Positions 42,421 through 53,185 of a DNA stretch of 64,000 nucleotides are shown here, piece after piece. The notes beneath the pieces are model-generated. The model was not told the DNA's origin. It saw only the letters and a program-made list of their open reading frames with translations, and did no database searches. This stretch comes from Pseudoalteromonas piscicida (GTDB taxonomy: Bacteria > Pseudomonadota > Gammaproteobacteria > Enterobacterales > Alteromonadaceae): assembly GCF_000238315.3 (NCBI RefSeq), contig NZ_CP011924.1, positions 722,501-786,500 on the forward strand. The letters run 5' to 3'. Position numbers and translations under genes: made by a program. Every line of letters begins with the position of its first letter. The stretch's first letter is position 1.

Positions 42421-43440
42421 CTATCGCGAAGATTGTCTAATAATAAGTTTGGGCGGTAAGAGGGTAGAGGCTACCGCTTCACCTCGGATAAGCGTAAGTA
42501 AGTTATCGACCAGCATTTGTCCTGCCAATGTGGTGTTTTGCTGCACAGTAGTTAAAGAGGGAGAAACATAACCCGCTGCGGCAATGTTATCGAAGCCAAC
42601 GACATGGACATCATGAGGGACGCGAACACCTGCTTCTTGAAGCGCCTTAATCGCGCCAATAGCAATGAGATCGCTAGCTGCGAAAAGCGCGTTAAATTTA
42701 ACATTGTTGGCGATTAAGGAGCGAGTTGCATGATACCCAGAGTCTTCTGTGGAAATCGCATTTGCCATCTTACGGTCGCTCACCTCAATACCTTTTGCTT
42801 TAAGGGTGTCTCTAAAGCCTTTAAAGCGCGCAAAAAATTCTGGGCTGTGATCCGAAGCATCGCCAATAAAAGCACAATCTGTTCTGACCATGTCGATTAA
42901 ATGCTTTGCAGCCAATACACCACCACCGTAATTGTCGCAGCTCACAGTGAGGTCTGGACGGTTATCAACCGTTGCCCCCCAACAAACAAACTTTGTGTGG
43001 TTGTCGAGTAGAGTTTGTAACTTTGACTGGTAATCGATGTAATCACCATAGCCTAGTAAAATTAACCCGTCAGCACGGTGACTATCCTCATAATCGGCAT
43101 GCCAATCACTGCTCGTCGATTGGAACGATACTAAAAGGTCATAGCCTTCTTTTGCACACGCTCGGGTAATACTGCCAAGCATACTTAAAAAGAAAGGATT
43201 AATTTGCGACTCATCTTCTGTGGGGTCTTCAAATAACAGCAAAGCTAATGTACTGCTTTGCTGAGTGCGCAGATTACTCGCGTTTTTATCGACCTTATAG
43301 TTAAGCTTTTTAGCAATCTCATGAACGCGACGACGAGTTTCTTCGTTAACCAAAGGGCTATTTCTTAGGGCGCGCGACACCGTAGATTGCGAAACGCCAG
43401 CATAATGGGCGATATCAAATGAAGTTGCTTTACCTTTCAT
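42421..43440 (-). CDS. LacI-family transcription regulator, probably of the starch genes
   Basis: 339 residues from the ATG at 43440 (MKGKATSFDIAHYAGVS), which matches the usual distance from start to helix-turn-helix; the frame extends 13 codons upstream without a ribosome site. HTH residues 5-25 with SQSTVSRAL, hinge region NYKVDKNASNL, then a periplasmic-binding-type ligand domain ending in the FGFDN-like VVGFDNIAAAGYVSPSLTTV. It sits at the end of the starch operon and divergent from glk. It is the best candidate to bind the ATACGTAT palindromes, but it could instead bind the glk site. Confidence 0.92.
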   Translation of the reverse strand: MKGKATSFDIAHYAGVSQSTVSRALRNSPLVNEETRRRVHEIAKKLNYKVDKNASNLRTQQSSTLALLLFEDPTEDESQINPFFLSMLGSITRACAKEGYDLLVSFQSTSSDWHADYEDSHRADGLILLGYGDYIDYQSKLQTLLDNHTKFVCWGATVDNRPDLTVSCDNYGGGVLAAKHLIDMVRTDCAFIGDASDHSPEFFARFKGFRDTLKAKGIEVSDRKMANAISTEDSGYHATRSLIANNVKFNALFAASDLIAIGAIKALQEAGVRVPHDVHVVGFDNIAAAGYVSPSLTTVQQNTTLAGQMLVDNLLTLIRGEAVASTLLPPKLIIRQSSR

Positions 43441-43458
43441 GTTCTTCTCAACGCTTAA

Positions 43459-43473
43459 GACAATGACATTGTC
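43459..43473. promoter_or_regulatory. Small palindrome upstream of the LacI start
   Basis: GACAATG-A-CATTGTC, 7-bp arms, 19 bp before the preferred start of the regulator gene. It may be an autoregulatory site; it lies inside the frame only if the longer start is used. Confidence 0.35.
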
Positions 43474-43523
43474 AGCCATTCAATTTTTTTTTCAACCAAT
43501 TTCACCGAATTTGCAAATTTTTA

Positions 43524-43552
43524 TTGATACAGTCTGACACCGGTGTCATAAT
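43524..43552 (+). promoter_or_regulatory. glk promoter with LacI-type operator in the spacer
   Basis: -35 TTGATA (43524-43529) and -10 CATAAT (43547-43552) are 17 bp apart. The perfect palindrome TGACACCGGTGTCA (43535-43548) fills the spacer, so a bound repressor would block polymerase. The same 14-mer occurs twice upstream of edd. Confidence 0.75.
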
Positions 43553-43589
43553 GTCGATGTTTTATCATTTTGTTGTCAAAACGTATTTG

Positions 43590-43619
43590 GCTGCCCCATG
43601 CCAAGGGCAGCATTTTTTT
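43590..43619 (+). terminator. Intrinsic terminator in the glk leader
   Basis: GCTGCCC / GGGCAGC stem with an 8-base loop, then A and T7. It lies about 35-60 bases after the predicted start of transcription and 140 bases before the glk start. It would give a short ~60-base RNA unless read through; attenuation or a small RNA are both possible. Confidence 0.7.
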
Positions 43620-43758
43620 ACCAAATTAACAGAATAACAGGTAAGAACAAAAGCCAAGGCGTGCAAATTTTGGCGAGTTGAGACAATAAATTGCAGGACG
43701 TGTGCTGGCAGCCCTGATGTTAGCCCAAGCATAATCGCAGTGATAAAGAGATAATAAT

Positions 43759-44760
43759 ATGAGCCAGACAACAAGCCATTCATCCGTGCCGTTTGAGCCG
43801 ATTGTCGTTGCCGACATCGGGGGAACAAACGCCAGATTTGCAATCGTGTCAGATTTCGATACGCGAACTAACCATTTTGTAATTACGCATCAAGCCACTT
43901 TTCCTAGTGCTGAATTCCAGTCTTTTGAATCCGCTATCCAAAAATATTTAACTGAGCTACCTGTAGCGCAGCCAAGCCGAGCTTGTCTCGCGGTTGCCGG
44001 TCCTATCAAATCTCAGCAAGTTCATTTAACTAATTTAGGTTGGCATTTTAATTCCGAAGACATCAAAGCCCAGTTCGATTTTACCGAACTTGCCGTGATC
44101 AACGACTTTGCTGCTTTTGCCTATGCGGCGCCCTACTTAGCACTAGAGAAAAACCTAGTGATTAAGCAAGGTCAGCCTGAGCTAGGCGCAAATATCGGTG
44201 TAATGGGTCCTGGTACTGGATTTGGTGCGGCTTGTCTTGCTAGAGATATTAATGGCAGCGCGGTGATGAGCTGTGAAGCGGGACATATCTCGCTCGCACC
44301 GGTTACCGCCTTAGACAAAGAACTGTTAACGGTGCTGCGCGCAAGTATTCAACATGTCTCAGTCGAGACGGTGTTTTCAGGCCCAGGTATTGCGAGACTC
44401 TACAAAGCCATGGCAGAAGTGCGTGGTGAGCAAGCAAAAGATCTTAATGCGGCGCAGATCAGTGCGCTCGCGAAAGAGTGCAAAGTGTGCGATGCAACAT
44501 TGAGTCACTTCTGTGACTGGATGGGTAGTGTGGCTGGCGATTTAGCACTGACTTTTGGTGCCTTAGGTGGTGTTTATATAGGTGGTGGGATCTTGCCGCG
44601 GATGAAAGAGCGATTACAAGCAAGTAGCTTTGTTGAACGCTTTACCGAAAAAGGCATGATGTCACAGTACACAAGCCAAATTCCAGTTACTTTGGTGGTA
44701 CAAGATAATATCCCACTGATTGGCGCAGCAGCATGTATCCATGAGCGACGCCGAGCTTAA
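43759..44760 (+). CDS. glk: Glucokinase
   Basis: 333 residues of the E. coli-type glucokinase family. The N-terminal phosphate loop is VADIGGTNARFA, sugar-binding residues are in AVINDFAAFAYA and EAGHISLAP, and GPGTGFGAAC and GGVYIGGGI form the ATP-binding second domain. It phosphorylates glucose freed by the alpha-glucosidase and glucoamylase. The next gene, a LacI regulator, starts 10 bp later, so the two share an mRNA. Confidence 0.95.
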   Translation: MSQTTSHSSVPFEPIVVADIGGTNARFAIVSDFDTRTNHFVITHQATFPSAEFQSFESAIQKYLTELPVAQPSRACLAVAGPIKSQQVHLTNLGWHFNSEDIKAQFDFTELAVINDFAAFAYAAPYLALEKNLVIKQGQPELGANIGVMGPGTGFGAACLARDINGSAVMSCEAGHISLAPVTALDKELLTVLRASIQHVSVETVFSGPGIARLYKAMAEVRGEQAKDLNAAQISALAKECKVCDATLSHFCDWMGSVAGDLALTFGALGGVYIGGGILPRMKERLQASSFVERFTEKGMMSQYTSQIPVTLVVQDNIPLIGAAACIHERRRA

Positions 44761-44770
44761 GGGAAAATCG

Positions 44771-45790
44771 ATGAAAAAAGTAACTATTAATAGCGTTGCC
44801 GAATATGCCGGAGTGTCTAAAAAGACAGTATCTCGGGTATTAAATAACGAGCCAAATGTTAGTCCTGCAACACGGGAAAAAGTCCTGAAGGTCTTTGAAG
44901 AGCTGAATTATAAGCCTAACCCTATTGCACGAGGTTTGGCACAAAATCGTAGCTTTATCATCGGTTGTTTATACGACAACCCATCAAAAAGCTATATCAC
45001 GCGAGTGCAAAGCGGTGCGCTGGAAGCGTGTCAGAAACATAGTTACAATTTATTGATACATCCTTGTGAGCTGCGCGGCCAAGACCTTATCGACAATGTT
45101 GATCAGCTGCTTACCACATCGAGACTTGATGGTATTGTGCTTACTCCGCCATTTTCAGACTCCAACGAGCTTATTGCTTTTTTAAAGCAGCGTAATATTC
45201 CCTATGCACGCGTTGCTTCAGCCATTGAAGGCGATGATTCGATTTCAATTCGCAGTAATGATGAGCAGGGTGCTTTTGAGTTAACTGAGCATTTGATTAA
45301 TTTAGGTCATACCGAAATTGCCTTTATTAAAGGTCACCCTGATCACAGTGCCACGGAAAATCGTTTCTCTGGTTACCAAAAAGCACTAGCAAAGCATGGT
45401 ATTGAATATCGAGAGCGGTTAGTTGCAGAAGGTAACTTTAGTTATCACTCAGGTGCAGACAGTGCAAAAGCCATATTGGACTTAGAGCCAAGACCAACGG
45501 CTGTATTTGCATCGAACGACTACATGGCTGCGGCCGTGTTAAAACTTGCTACGCAGCGAGAGATCAAAGTACCCGAGCAGCTATCTATTGCTGGGTTTGA
45601 TAACGCACCTATCGCAAGGCATATTTGGCCGGGTCTGACGACGATAGCACAGCCTGTGGAAGAAATGACTCGGATAGCGGTAGAAGAGCTGATTAAGCAT
45701 ATATCTCAGCCGCAAGAAGCACCGTTTCAGCAAGTTTTAGAAGCTAAACTCATTACTCGAGAGTCGACGAAAGCGCGCTCGAATTCATAA
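44771..45790 (+). CDS. LacI-family regulator, probably of glk and edd-eda-gap
   Basis: 339 residues starting at 44771 (MKKVTINSVAEYAGVS), preceded by AAGGGAAAA; the frame overlaps glk upstream but that start is unsupported. HTH with SKKTVSRVL, canonical hinge YKPNPIARGLAQ, and a ligand domain ending in IAGFDNAPIARHIWPGLTTI. It is co-transcribed with glk and faces the edd operon, whose promoter carries the same TGACACCGGTGTCA as glk. This makes it the likeliest protein for those sites. The inducer is unknown. Confidence 0.92.
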   Translation: MKKVTINSVAEYAGVSKKTVSRVLNNEPNVSPATREKVLKVFEELNYKPNPIARGLAQNRSFIIGCLYDNPSKSYITRVQSGALEACQKHSYNLLIHPCELRGQDLIDNVDQLLTTSRLDGIVLTPPFSDSNELIAFLKQRNIPYARVASAIEGDDSISIRSNDEQGAFELTEHLINLGHTEIAFIKGHPDHSATENRFSGYQKALAKHGIEYRERLVAEGNFSYHSGADSAKAILDLEPRPTAVFASNDYMAAAVLKLATQREIKVPEQLSIAGFDNAPIARHIWPGLTTIAQPVEEMTRIAVEELIKHISQPQEAPFQQVLEAKLITRESTKARSNS

Positions 45791-45815
45791 CTTTTTCAAT
45801 TTTTATACTTGCCCC

Positions 45816-45848
45816 AAAGCTCAACGCTTAGCCGTTGGGCTTTTTATT
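45816..45848 (+). terminator. Intrinsic terminator of glk-lacI
   Basis: AAAGCTCAACG / CGTTGGGCTTT, 11-bp stem with one G-U pair, loop CTTAGC, then T run. The following ~290 bp (45849-46137) are AT-rich and hold nothing else recognised. Confidence 0.88.
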
Positions 45849-46136
45849 TTCGCAGCTACTAGGGAAAACGTTGCGGACTAGATAAATGCGCAGATTTATG
45901 TCGTGATTATCAGGCTCGCTTGTCCATCGATTAAAGGTCATGTTGCCAAGTTTAGGCTCATTGATAACTTCACTATCAAATAATGACTTCGCTCAATCAT
46001 TAATATTAATCTTTTTGTCATAATAATTACTAATAAAATCAGTTAGGTAATGATTTTAATACCGCAGATACCGGTAAAGTTTTAAGTGGTTATAATTTGG
46101 TCATTTTAAAAAGTTAGACTAAATTTATAAGAAGGG

Positions 46137-46184
46137 TTGACACCGGTGTCAGCTTTATGCGTAAATATAGTGACACCGGTGTCA
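46137..46184 (+). promoter_or_regulatory. edd promoter region with two identical LacI-type operators
   Basis: TGACACCGGTGTCA occurs at 46138-46151 and 46171-46184, 33 bp centre to centre, close to three helical turns. The first overlaps a consensus -35 TTGACA (46137-46142). A -10-like TAAATA lies downstream at a long spacing, so the promoter position is approximate. Repression by a DNA-bound dimer pair is inferred. Confidence 0.75.
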
Positions 46185-46288
46185 GGTTGGGGTGAGAGAC
46201 AACCTGATAGCGTACCTTTGAACGGGTAAATCAAAGCAGCTCTGTACAAGGATTACCACGAATGCTGGTAATCGTGCAGAGCCTTTTT
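46183..46288 (+). other. Structured edd leader RNA with terminator-like hairpin
   Basis: Two stems can form. CAGGTTG (46183-46189) pairs with CAACCTG (46200-46206). A long hairpin pairs 46239-46247 with 46274-46282 (GCTCTGTAC / GTGCAGAGC) and, after an AAG bulge, GATTACCA with TGGTAATC (46251-46258 / 46266-46273). The long hairpin is followed by CTTTTTCC, 26 bases before the edd start. It may be an attenuator or ligand-sensing leader; no known family recognised. Confidence 0.55.
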
Positions 46289-46313
46289 CCTCTAACACTA
46301 GAGAGTCAGTAAT

Positions 46314-48167
46314 ATGTTGCATCCACGAATTCAGGAAGTCACCGAACGCGTCATTGAGCGAAGCAAAGCAACACGTCAAGCCTATTTAGCTCGAATCCAA
46401 CAAGCAAAAAAACAAACGCGCGTACGAGCAGGACTGGGCTGTGGAAACCTAGCACACGTAATGGCTGCTTGCTCAAGCAGTGACAAAGCACGTCTGAAAG
46501 AAGACGAGCAACCGAACCTAGCAATTATCAATTCGTACAATGACATGTTGTCTGCGCACGAACCTTATAAAGAATATCCAGATTTAATTAAAGCAGTGGC
46601 AAACAAGTTTGACGCGACTGCGCAAGTAGCGGGTGGTGTACCTGCTATGTGTGACGGGGTTACCCAAGGCCGCGATGGCATGGAACTGTCGTTGTTCTCT
46701 CGTGACGTAATTGCCATGTCAACTGCGGTGGCATTATCACACGATGTCTTCGATGGGGTTTTCTGTCTTGGTGTATGTGACAAAATCGTCCCAGGATTAT
46801 TAATCGGTGCCTTATCTTTTGGCTATTTGCCCATTTTCTTTTTACCAGCAGGTCCAATGCAATCAGGGATCCCGAACAAAGAAAAGGCACGCATTCGTCA
46901 AAAGTTTGCACAGGGCTTAGTCAGCCGAGAAGAGTTACTGGAAGCTGAGAGTGCTTCATATCACAGTGCAGGTACTTGTACTTTCTACGGTACGGCGAAC
47001 TCGAACCAGATGTTAATGGAGATCATGGGTCTTCATTTACCTGGTAGCTCATTTATCAATCCATACACAGAATTAAGAGATGGCTTAACGGCGAGTGCGG
47101 TTGAGACCATGCTAACTCAGCTACTTGACGGTAAAAGCGGCAATGCACTTGCGGATATCGTGAGTGAAAAAACCGTGATCAATGGCTTGGTCGGTCTGTT
47201 GTCTACTGGTGGTTCTACCAATCATGCCATTCACTTAGTCGCAATGGCAAAAGCAGCTGGCGTGCAAATCACTTGGAAAGACATGGCGGATTTGTCTGAA
47301 GTAGTGCCGTTGTTAACACGTATTTATCCAAATGGTCATGCCGATGTAAACCACTTCCAAGCAGCTGGTGGCATGGGCTTCTTAATGCGTGAATTAAGAG
47401 ATGGCGGCTTCTTACACAATGACGTAAAAACGATTGTGGGTGAAGGGCTTGATGCTTATACGATGGAACCATTACTGGATATCAACAGCAATGTTATCAT
47501 CAGCGATAATCAAGGTCCTGCCAAAGTGAAGTGGGTACCAGTACCTGAGAATTCACTGGATGAAGAAGTGCTTCGCCCAGTAGCAAATCCATTTAACAAG
47601 CAAGGCGGCTTGCAACTACTTAATGGTAATTTGGGTAAAGCGGTGATTAAAGTGTCTGCGGTACAAGAGCAGCACCAAACGGTGACTGCACCGGCGAAAG
47701 TATTCAGCTCTCAAAGCGAATTACAAGAAGCCTTTACTGCTGGCAAGCTTAACCAAGACTTTATTGCCGTGATTAAAGAGCAAGGCCCTAAAGCGAAAGG
47801 TATGCCTGAGTTACATAAACTGACGCCTGTCATGGCTACATTACAAGACCAAGGTTTTAAAGTGGCGATTGTGACTGATGGTCGTATGTCTGGTGCGTCG
47901 GGTAAAGTACCTGCGGCGATCCACCTTGCACCGGAAGCGGTTGAAGGTGGTGCAATTGCAAAAGTGCACGAAGGTGATTTGATCACCTTAAATGCACCAA
48001 AAGGCGAATTAGTGCTACATGTTTCTGATGAAGAAATGGCACAGCGCGAATTACAGCTTTCACCGCAATCTCAAACATTTGGAACAGGTCGAGAGCTATT
48101 CTCAGGATTTAGACACGTAGTGAGCAGTGCAGATCAAGGCGCATGCTCATTTGGCATCGAAGAATAA
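46314..48167 (+). CDS. edd: Phosphogluconate dehydratase
   Basis: Edd dehydrates 6-phosphogluconate to KDPG, the first committed Entner-Doudoroff step. The 617-residue protein belongs to the IlvD/Edd iron-sulfur dehydratases. The cluster cysteines lie in the conserved contexts [20 protein letters not shown] and [15 protein letters not shown], and the C-terminal swivel domain has [18 protein letters not shown]. It is first in the edd-eda-gap operon. Confidence 0.97.
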   Translation: MLHPRIQEVTERVIERSKATRQAYLARIQQAKKQTRVRAGLGCGNLAHVMAACSSSDKARLKEDEQPNLAIINSYNDMLSAHEPYKEYPDLIKAVANKFDATAQVAGGVPAMCDGVTQGRDGMELSLFSRDVIAMSTAVALSHDVFDGVFCLGVCDKIVPGLLIGALSFGYLPIFFLPAGPMQSGIPNKEKARIRQKFAQGLVSREELLEAESASYHSAGTCTFYGTANSNQMLMEIMGLHLPGSSFINPYTELRDGLTASAVETMLTQLLDGKSGNALADIVSEKTVINGLVGLLSTGGSTNHAIHLVAMAKAAGVQITWKDMADLSEVVPLLTRIYPNGHADVNHFQAAGGMGFLMRELRDGGFLHNDVKTIVGEGLDAYTMEPLLDINSNVIISDNQGPAKVKWVPVPENSLDEEVLRPVANPFNKQGGLQLLNGNLGKAVIKVSAVQEQHQTVTAPAKVFSSQSELQEAFTAGKLNQDFIAVIKEQGPKAKGMPELHKLTPVMATLQDQGFKVAIVTDGRMSGASGKVPAAIHLAPEAVEGGAIAKVHEGDLITLNAPKGELVLHVSDEEMAQRELQLSPQSQTFGTGRELFSGFRHVVSSADQGACSFGIEE

Positions 48168-48190
48168 TAACAGTGGGAATGAGGGTGAGC

Positions 48191-48811
48191 ATGAGTATTA
48201 AAGAGATATTGTCAGCAGCACCAGTGGTTCCGGTTATCGTTATTGATAACCTAGAAGACGCGGTGCCGCTTGCCACGGCATTGTTTAATGGTGGCTTAAA
48301 AGCACTTGAAGTTACACTTCGTACTCCGGTGGCAGCGCAAGCGGTAAAAGACATTAAAGCGGCTTTACCTGACGCCTATGTTGGTACTGGTACGGTAGTG
48401 GATAAGGCAACCTTTAATGCCTCAGTAGAAGCCGGCGCTGACTTCATGGTAAGTCCAGGTGTCAATGACGAATTATTGGAACTGGCTAAGTCGTCAAGTA
48501 TTCCATTTCTTCCTGGTGCTGCAACGCCAAGCGAAGTGATGAAGCTTGCGAGTCATGGTTTTGAATTCTTAAAGTTTTTCCCAGCAGAAGCTGCAGGTGG
48601 TGCACCAATGCTTAAATCCATTGGCGGGCCAATTCCACAAGTAAAATTCTGTCCAACGGGTGGTATTTCGTTGGCAACTGCACCTAAGTATCTTGCACTC
48701 GACAATGTGGTATGTGTGGGCGGTACTTGGATGCTTGATAAAGCACTTATCGCAAACAAAGACTGGCAAGCCATTGAGGCGCTTGCGAAACAAGCAAGTG
48801 AAGTAAAATAG
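48191..48811 (+). CDS. eda: KDPG aldolase
   Basis: Eda splits 2-keto-3-deoxy-6-phosphogluconate into pyruvate and glyceraldehyde 3-phosphate. Start at 48191 (MSIKEILSAAPVVPVI) with GAGGGTGA upstream gives 206 residues; further in-frame ATGs at 48179 and 48143 are less likely. The class I barrel has the catalytic Glu in ALEVTLRTP and the Schiff-base Lys in FEFLKFFPAEAAGG. It follows edd by 23 bp. Confidence 0.96.
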   Translation: MSIKEILSAAPVVPVIVIDNLEDAVPLATALFNGGLKALEVTLRTPVAAQAVKDIKAALPDAYVGTGTVVDKATFNASVEAGADFMVSPGVNDELLELAKSSSIPFLPGAATPSEVMKLASHGFEFLKFFPAEAAGGAPMLKSIGGPIPQVKFCPTGGISLATAPKYLALDNVVCVGGTWMLDKALIANKDWQAIEALAKQASEVK

Positions 48812-48828
48812 ATTAGGGGACAGTTATC

Positions 48829-49833
48829 ATGATTAATATCGCAATTAATGGCTATGGACGTATCGGTCGTAACGTACTTCGTGCACTGTACGAGTCAGGT
48901 CAGAATAAAGACATCAAAGTCGTTGCCATCAACGACCTCGCACCTGCAAACGTAAACGCGCATTTGACTCAATTTGACTCTGTACATGGTCGCTTTCAAG
49001 AGCAGGTTGTTCTTAACGACAACACTCTCGTTATCGGTGGTGACGAAATCACGCTAACGCAAGAGCGTGATCCTGCAAATCTTCCTTGGAAAGCGCTAAA
49101 CGTTGATATCGTGCTTGAATGTACTGGGTTGTTCACTTCTCGTGAAGCTGCGGCTAAACACATTGAAGCCGGTGCGAAAAAAGTGATTGTATCTGCGCCG
49201 GGCACAGATATGGATGCAACGGTTGTTCATGGCGTTAACAGCGAAGTGCTAAATGCTGAATCAACCATTATCTCTAACGCATCTTGTACCACAAACTGTC
49301 TTGCGCCTATTGCAAAAGTATTGAATGATACGATTGGTATTGATCAAGGTAGCATGACAACCATTCATGCCTACACCAACGATCAGAATCTATCAGACGT
49401 TTACCACCCTGATTTATATCGTGCGCGTAGTGCCACTCAGTCTATGATCCCGACGAAAACGGGCGCGGCAAAGGCAGTTGGCTTAGTGCTTCCTGAACTT
49501 GCTGGCAAATTAGATGGTATGGCGGTTCGTGTGCCAACTATCAACGTATCACTGGTTGATTTAACGTTTGTTGCCAAGCGTGACACTTCAAAAGAAGAAG
49601 TGAATGCAGCAATCAAAGCGGCCGCTGAGGGCGCGATGAGTGCAATCCTTGAGTACAATGAATTACCTTTGGTTTCTATCGATTTCAACCACAATCCAGC
49701 TTCTTCAGTGTTTGACTCAACACAAACCAAAGTAGATGGAAAGCTGGTAAAAGTGATGGCTTGGTATGATAACGAATGGGGCTTCTCTTGCCGCATGCTA
49801 GACCAAGTTAAAGCACTAGGTGCATTTTTATAA
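48829..49833 (+). CDS. gap: Glyceraldehyde-3-phosphate dehydrogenase, type I
   Basis: 334 residues with the NAD-binding [10 protein letters not shown], the active-site cysteine in [12 protein letters not shown] and the C-terminal [15 protein letters not shown] at the end of the second strand keeps an acidic residue consistent with NAD preference. It oxidises the triose phosphate released by Eda. It is third in the operon, 17 bp after eda, a placement that couples the Entner-Doudoroff steps to lower glycolysis. Confidence 0.96.
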   Translation: MINIAINGYGRIGRNVLRALYESGQNKDIKVVAINDLAPANVNAHLTQFDSVHGRFQEQVVLNDNTLVIGGDEITLTQERDPANLPWKALNVDIVLECTGLFTSREAAAKHIEAGAKKVIVSAPGTDMDATVVHGVNSEVLNAESTIISNASCTTNCLAPIAKVLNDTIGIDQGSMTTIHAYTNDQNLSDVYHPDLYRARSATQSMIPTKTGAAKAVGLVLPELAGKLDGMAVRVPTINVSLVDLTFVAKRDTSKEEVNAAIKAAAEGAMSAILEYNELPLVSIDFNHNPASSVFDSTQTKVDGKLVKVMAWYDNEWGFSCRMLDQVKALGAFL

Positions 49834-49852
49834 TCAGGATTAATTTCTAACC

Positions 49853-49882
49853 AAAAGCTCTGCAGATCGCGGAGCTTTTTTG
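49853..49882 (+). terminator. Intrinsic terminator of edd-eda-gap
   Basis: AAAAGCTCTGC / GCGGAGCTTTT with loop AGATC and a T run. Confidence 0.9.
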
Positions 49883-49935
49883 TTTTTGACGGAAAAATTG
49901 CCATTCTTCCTTATCAATTAGTATAAGTTCCTTGA

Positions 49936-50646
<711 letters not shown>

Positions 50647-50722
50647 TAATTAAGCGTTCGCTTGGTTAACATGTAGGAGTCCAAAGAGACTCCTACATTA
50701 TTTCTAAACTAGCTAAATCGTT

Positions 50723-51196
50723 TTAATAAGTGCTGTAGTGGAAAGTAATACTTTCTTTTCGACTTGGCTCTGCATAATGGAAGTTGCCTGTGGCTTCTAC
50801 TCTATGAACGATAGAGGCTGAAATACCCGCTTTAAATGCCTCACCATTAAACGTAGTTGTATTCCCTGAATCGTTAGGATTAATTTCAATACACTTGAAA
50901 GGTGTCGTGCTGTATGCACGACTGAAACAAAGCTCCACCGTTTCATTGCCAGGATCGGCGTAACCCGCTGAAGTATAGCTAACTCCAGTGATAGTACCCG
51001 TTTTACTTCCATATGGGATATCACTTAAATCGATGTTTAATACAGAAAACTCTGTGGTTGAAAGACCGCCTGCTGAGCTTAATACTAGCATCCGACTAGG
51101 TTGTTTTTCTTTCGTGATCATAAAGTTGTCAGCAATTGCTTGACCACTTAGCGCGAGTGAAGAAATGAAGAGGGCGGTAAGAGACATCTTTTTCAT
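50723..51196 (-). CDS. Small exported protein, function unknown
   Basis: 157 residues from the ATG at 51196, which has AGGAA six bases upstream; a TTG two codons earlier is the alternative. There is a clear signal peptide (MKKMSLTALFISSLALSGQAIA). The mature part is polar and probably beta-rich, with two cysteines (ELCFSRAY and FKCIEINP) that could form a disulfide. No family recognised. Monocistronic between adk and cmoB. Confidence 0.75.
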   Translation of the reverse strand: MKKMSLTALFISSLALSGQAIADNFMITKEKQPSRMLVLSSAGGLSTTEFSVLNIDLSDIPYGSKTGTITGVSYTSAGYADPGNETVELCFSRAYSTTPFKCIEINPNDSGNTTTFNGEAFKAGISASIVHRVEATGNFHYAEPSRKESITFHYSTY

Positions 51197-51379
51197 TAAC
51201 AATTCCTTATTGTATAGTCTAATTCAAGCTACGCAGTGCAACTGCATAACGGCGTGATTGTAATGAAGGGAGAATGTTTAGGTCAACCTTGGAATTGTAA
51301 GTTAATGCAACTAAATCAGTGGGTTATGGTTTTGTTTTGATGAGTCTTATGAGTAAGGGGCTGATGCCCCTTACCAGTT

Positions 51380-52348
51380 TTACGCTTTTGCGATAAATAT
51401 AGCACGGAGCGGAGCGGGGTAGCCTTCAATGGTTTTGCTGGTGTCATTTGGATCTAAGAAATCAGCAAGCGACTCTGTTTCCATCCAAGGAGTTTGGCGC
51501 TGCTCGTCTAACGACGTAACGTCTTTGTTTACCACTTTGATGTCTTTAAAGCCCACGCGCTCAAGCCACAATGTTAATGCATCACAGCTTGGAATAAACC
51601 ATACATTGCGCATCTTGGCGTAGCGATCGGTCGGCACCAATACTGTATTTACATCGCCTTCAATGGCGAGTGTTTCTAGCACCAATTCTCCACCTTTTCT
51701 TAGCTGAGACTTTAGCTGCGCTAAAAAATCGATTGGTGAACGACGGTGATATAGCACGCCCATTGAAAACACAGTATCAAATGCTTTTAACTCCGGCAAT
51801 TGCTCTACACCTAGTGGTAGTAAATGCACGTTTGGATCGGGGTTAAAGTGTTTAATAGTTTGGAATTGGCATAAAAATAGATCGGAAGGGTCAATGCCAA
51901 CAACAAGCTCTGCGCCTTCACCGCGCATACGCCACAAGTGATAACCAGAACCACAGCCGATATCCAAGACATTACGGCCATGAAGGTCACTGATATGGGG
52001 GAGCAGTCGGTCCCATTTCCAGTCGCTGCGCCACTCAGTATCAATATGGACGCCATGTAAATGAAATGGTCCCTTACGCCATGGCATCATGCGTTTTAGT
52101 AAATGTGTTAACTGCTTTTGATGACCTTCATTGACGTCTTCGCCAGTACCTATCTCAACCTTGGTTTTTATATCAACATGGGTGGTTGAGATCTCAGGTA
52201 GATTTTTAATGACTTTTTCCCATTTCGGCCAGTCGCCATGTTGGGCTTCTTTTTGCCAATGGCTAAGCTGCGCAGGCAACGTTTCTAGCCAATGGCTCAA
52301 AGGGGTTTTCGCAATGGTTGCATAAAAGTCGGTAAACCAATGATTCAT
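51380..52348 (-). CDS. cmoB: tRNA (wobble uridine) carboxymethyltransferase CmoB
   Basis: CmoB uses carboxy-S-adenosylmethionine made by CmoA to turn 5-hydroxyuridine-34 of tRNA into cmo5U. The 322 residues include [17 protein letters not shown], the Rossmann glycine motif [22 protein letters not shown] and the C-terminal [16 protein letters not shown]. It is 8 bp downstream of cmoA in the same operon. Confidence 0.97.
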   Translation of the reverse strand: MNHWFTDFYATIAKTPLSHWLETLPAQLSHWQKEAQHGDWPKWEKVIKNLPEISTTHVDIKTKVEIGTGEDVNEGHQKQLTHLLKRMMPWRKGPFHLHGVHIDTEWRSDWKWDRLLPHISDLHGRNVLDIGCGSGYHLWRMRGEGAELVVGIDPSDLFLCQFQTIKHFNPDPNVHLLPLGVEQLPELKAFDTVFSMGVLYHRRSPIDFLAQLKSQLRKGGELVLETLAIEGDVNTVLVPTDRYAKMRNVWFIPSCDALTLWLERVGFKDIKVVNKDVTSLDEQRQTPWMETESLADFLDPNDTSKTIEGYPAPLRAIFIAKA

Positions 52349-52356
52349 AATTGCCT

Positions 52357-53115
<759 letters not shown>

Positions 53116-53185
53116 TTAGCATTTTATGCTGGATAGTCAGTGATAAATTCAGTAGCTTGGCTACTATTAATAATAAGAAGTAAAT

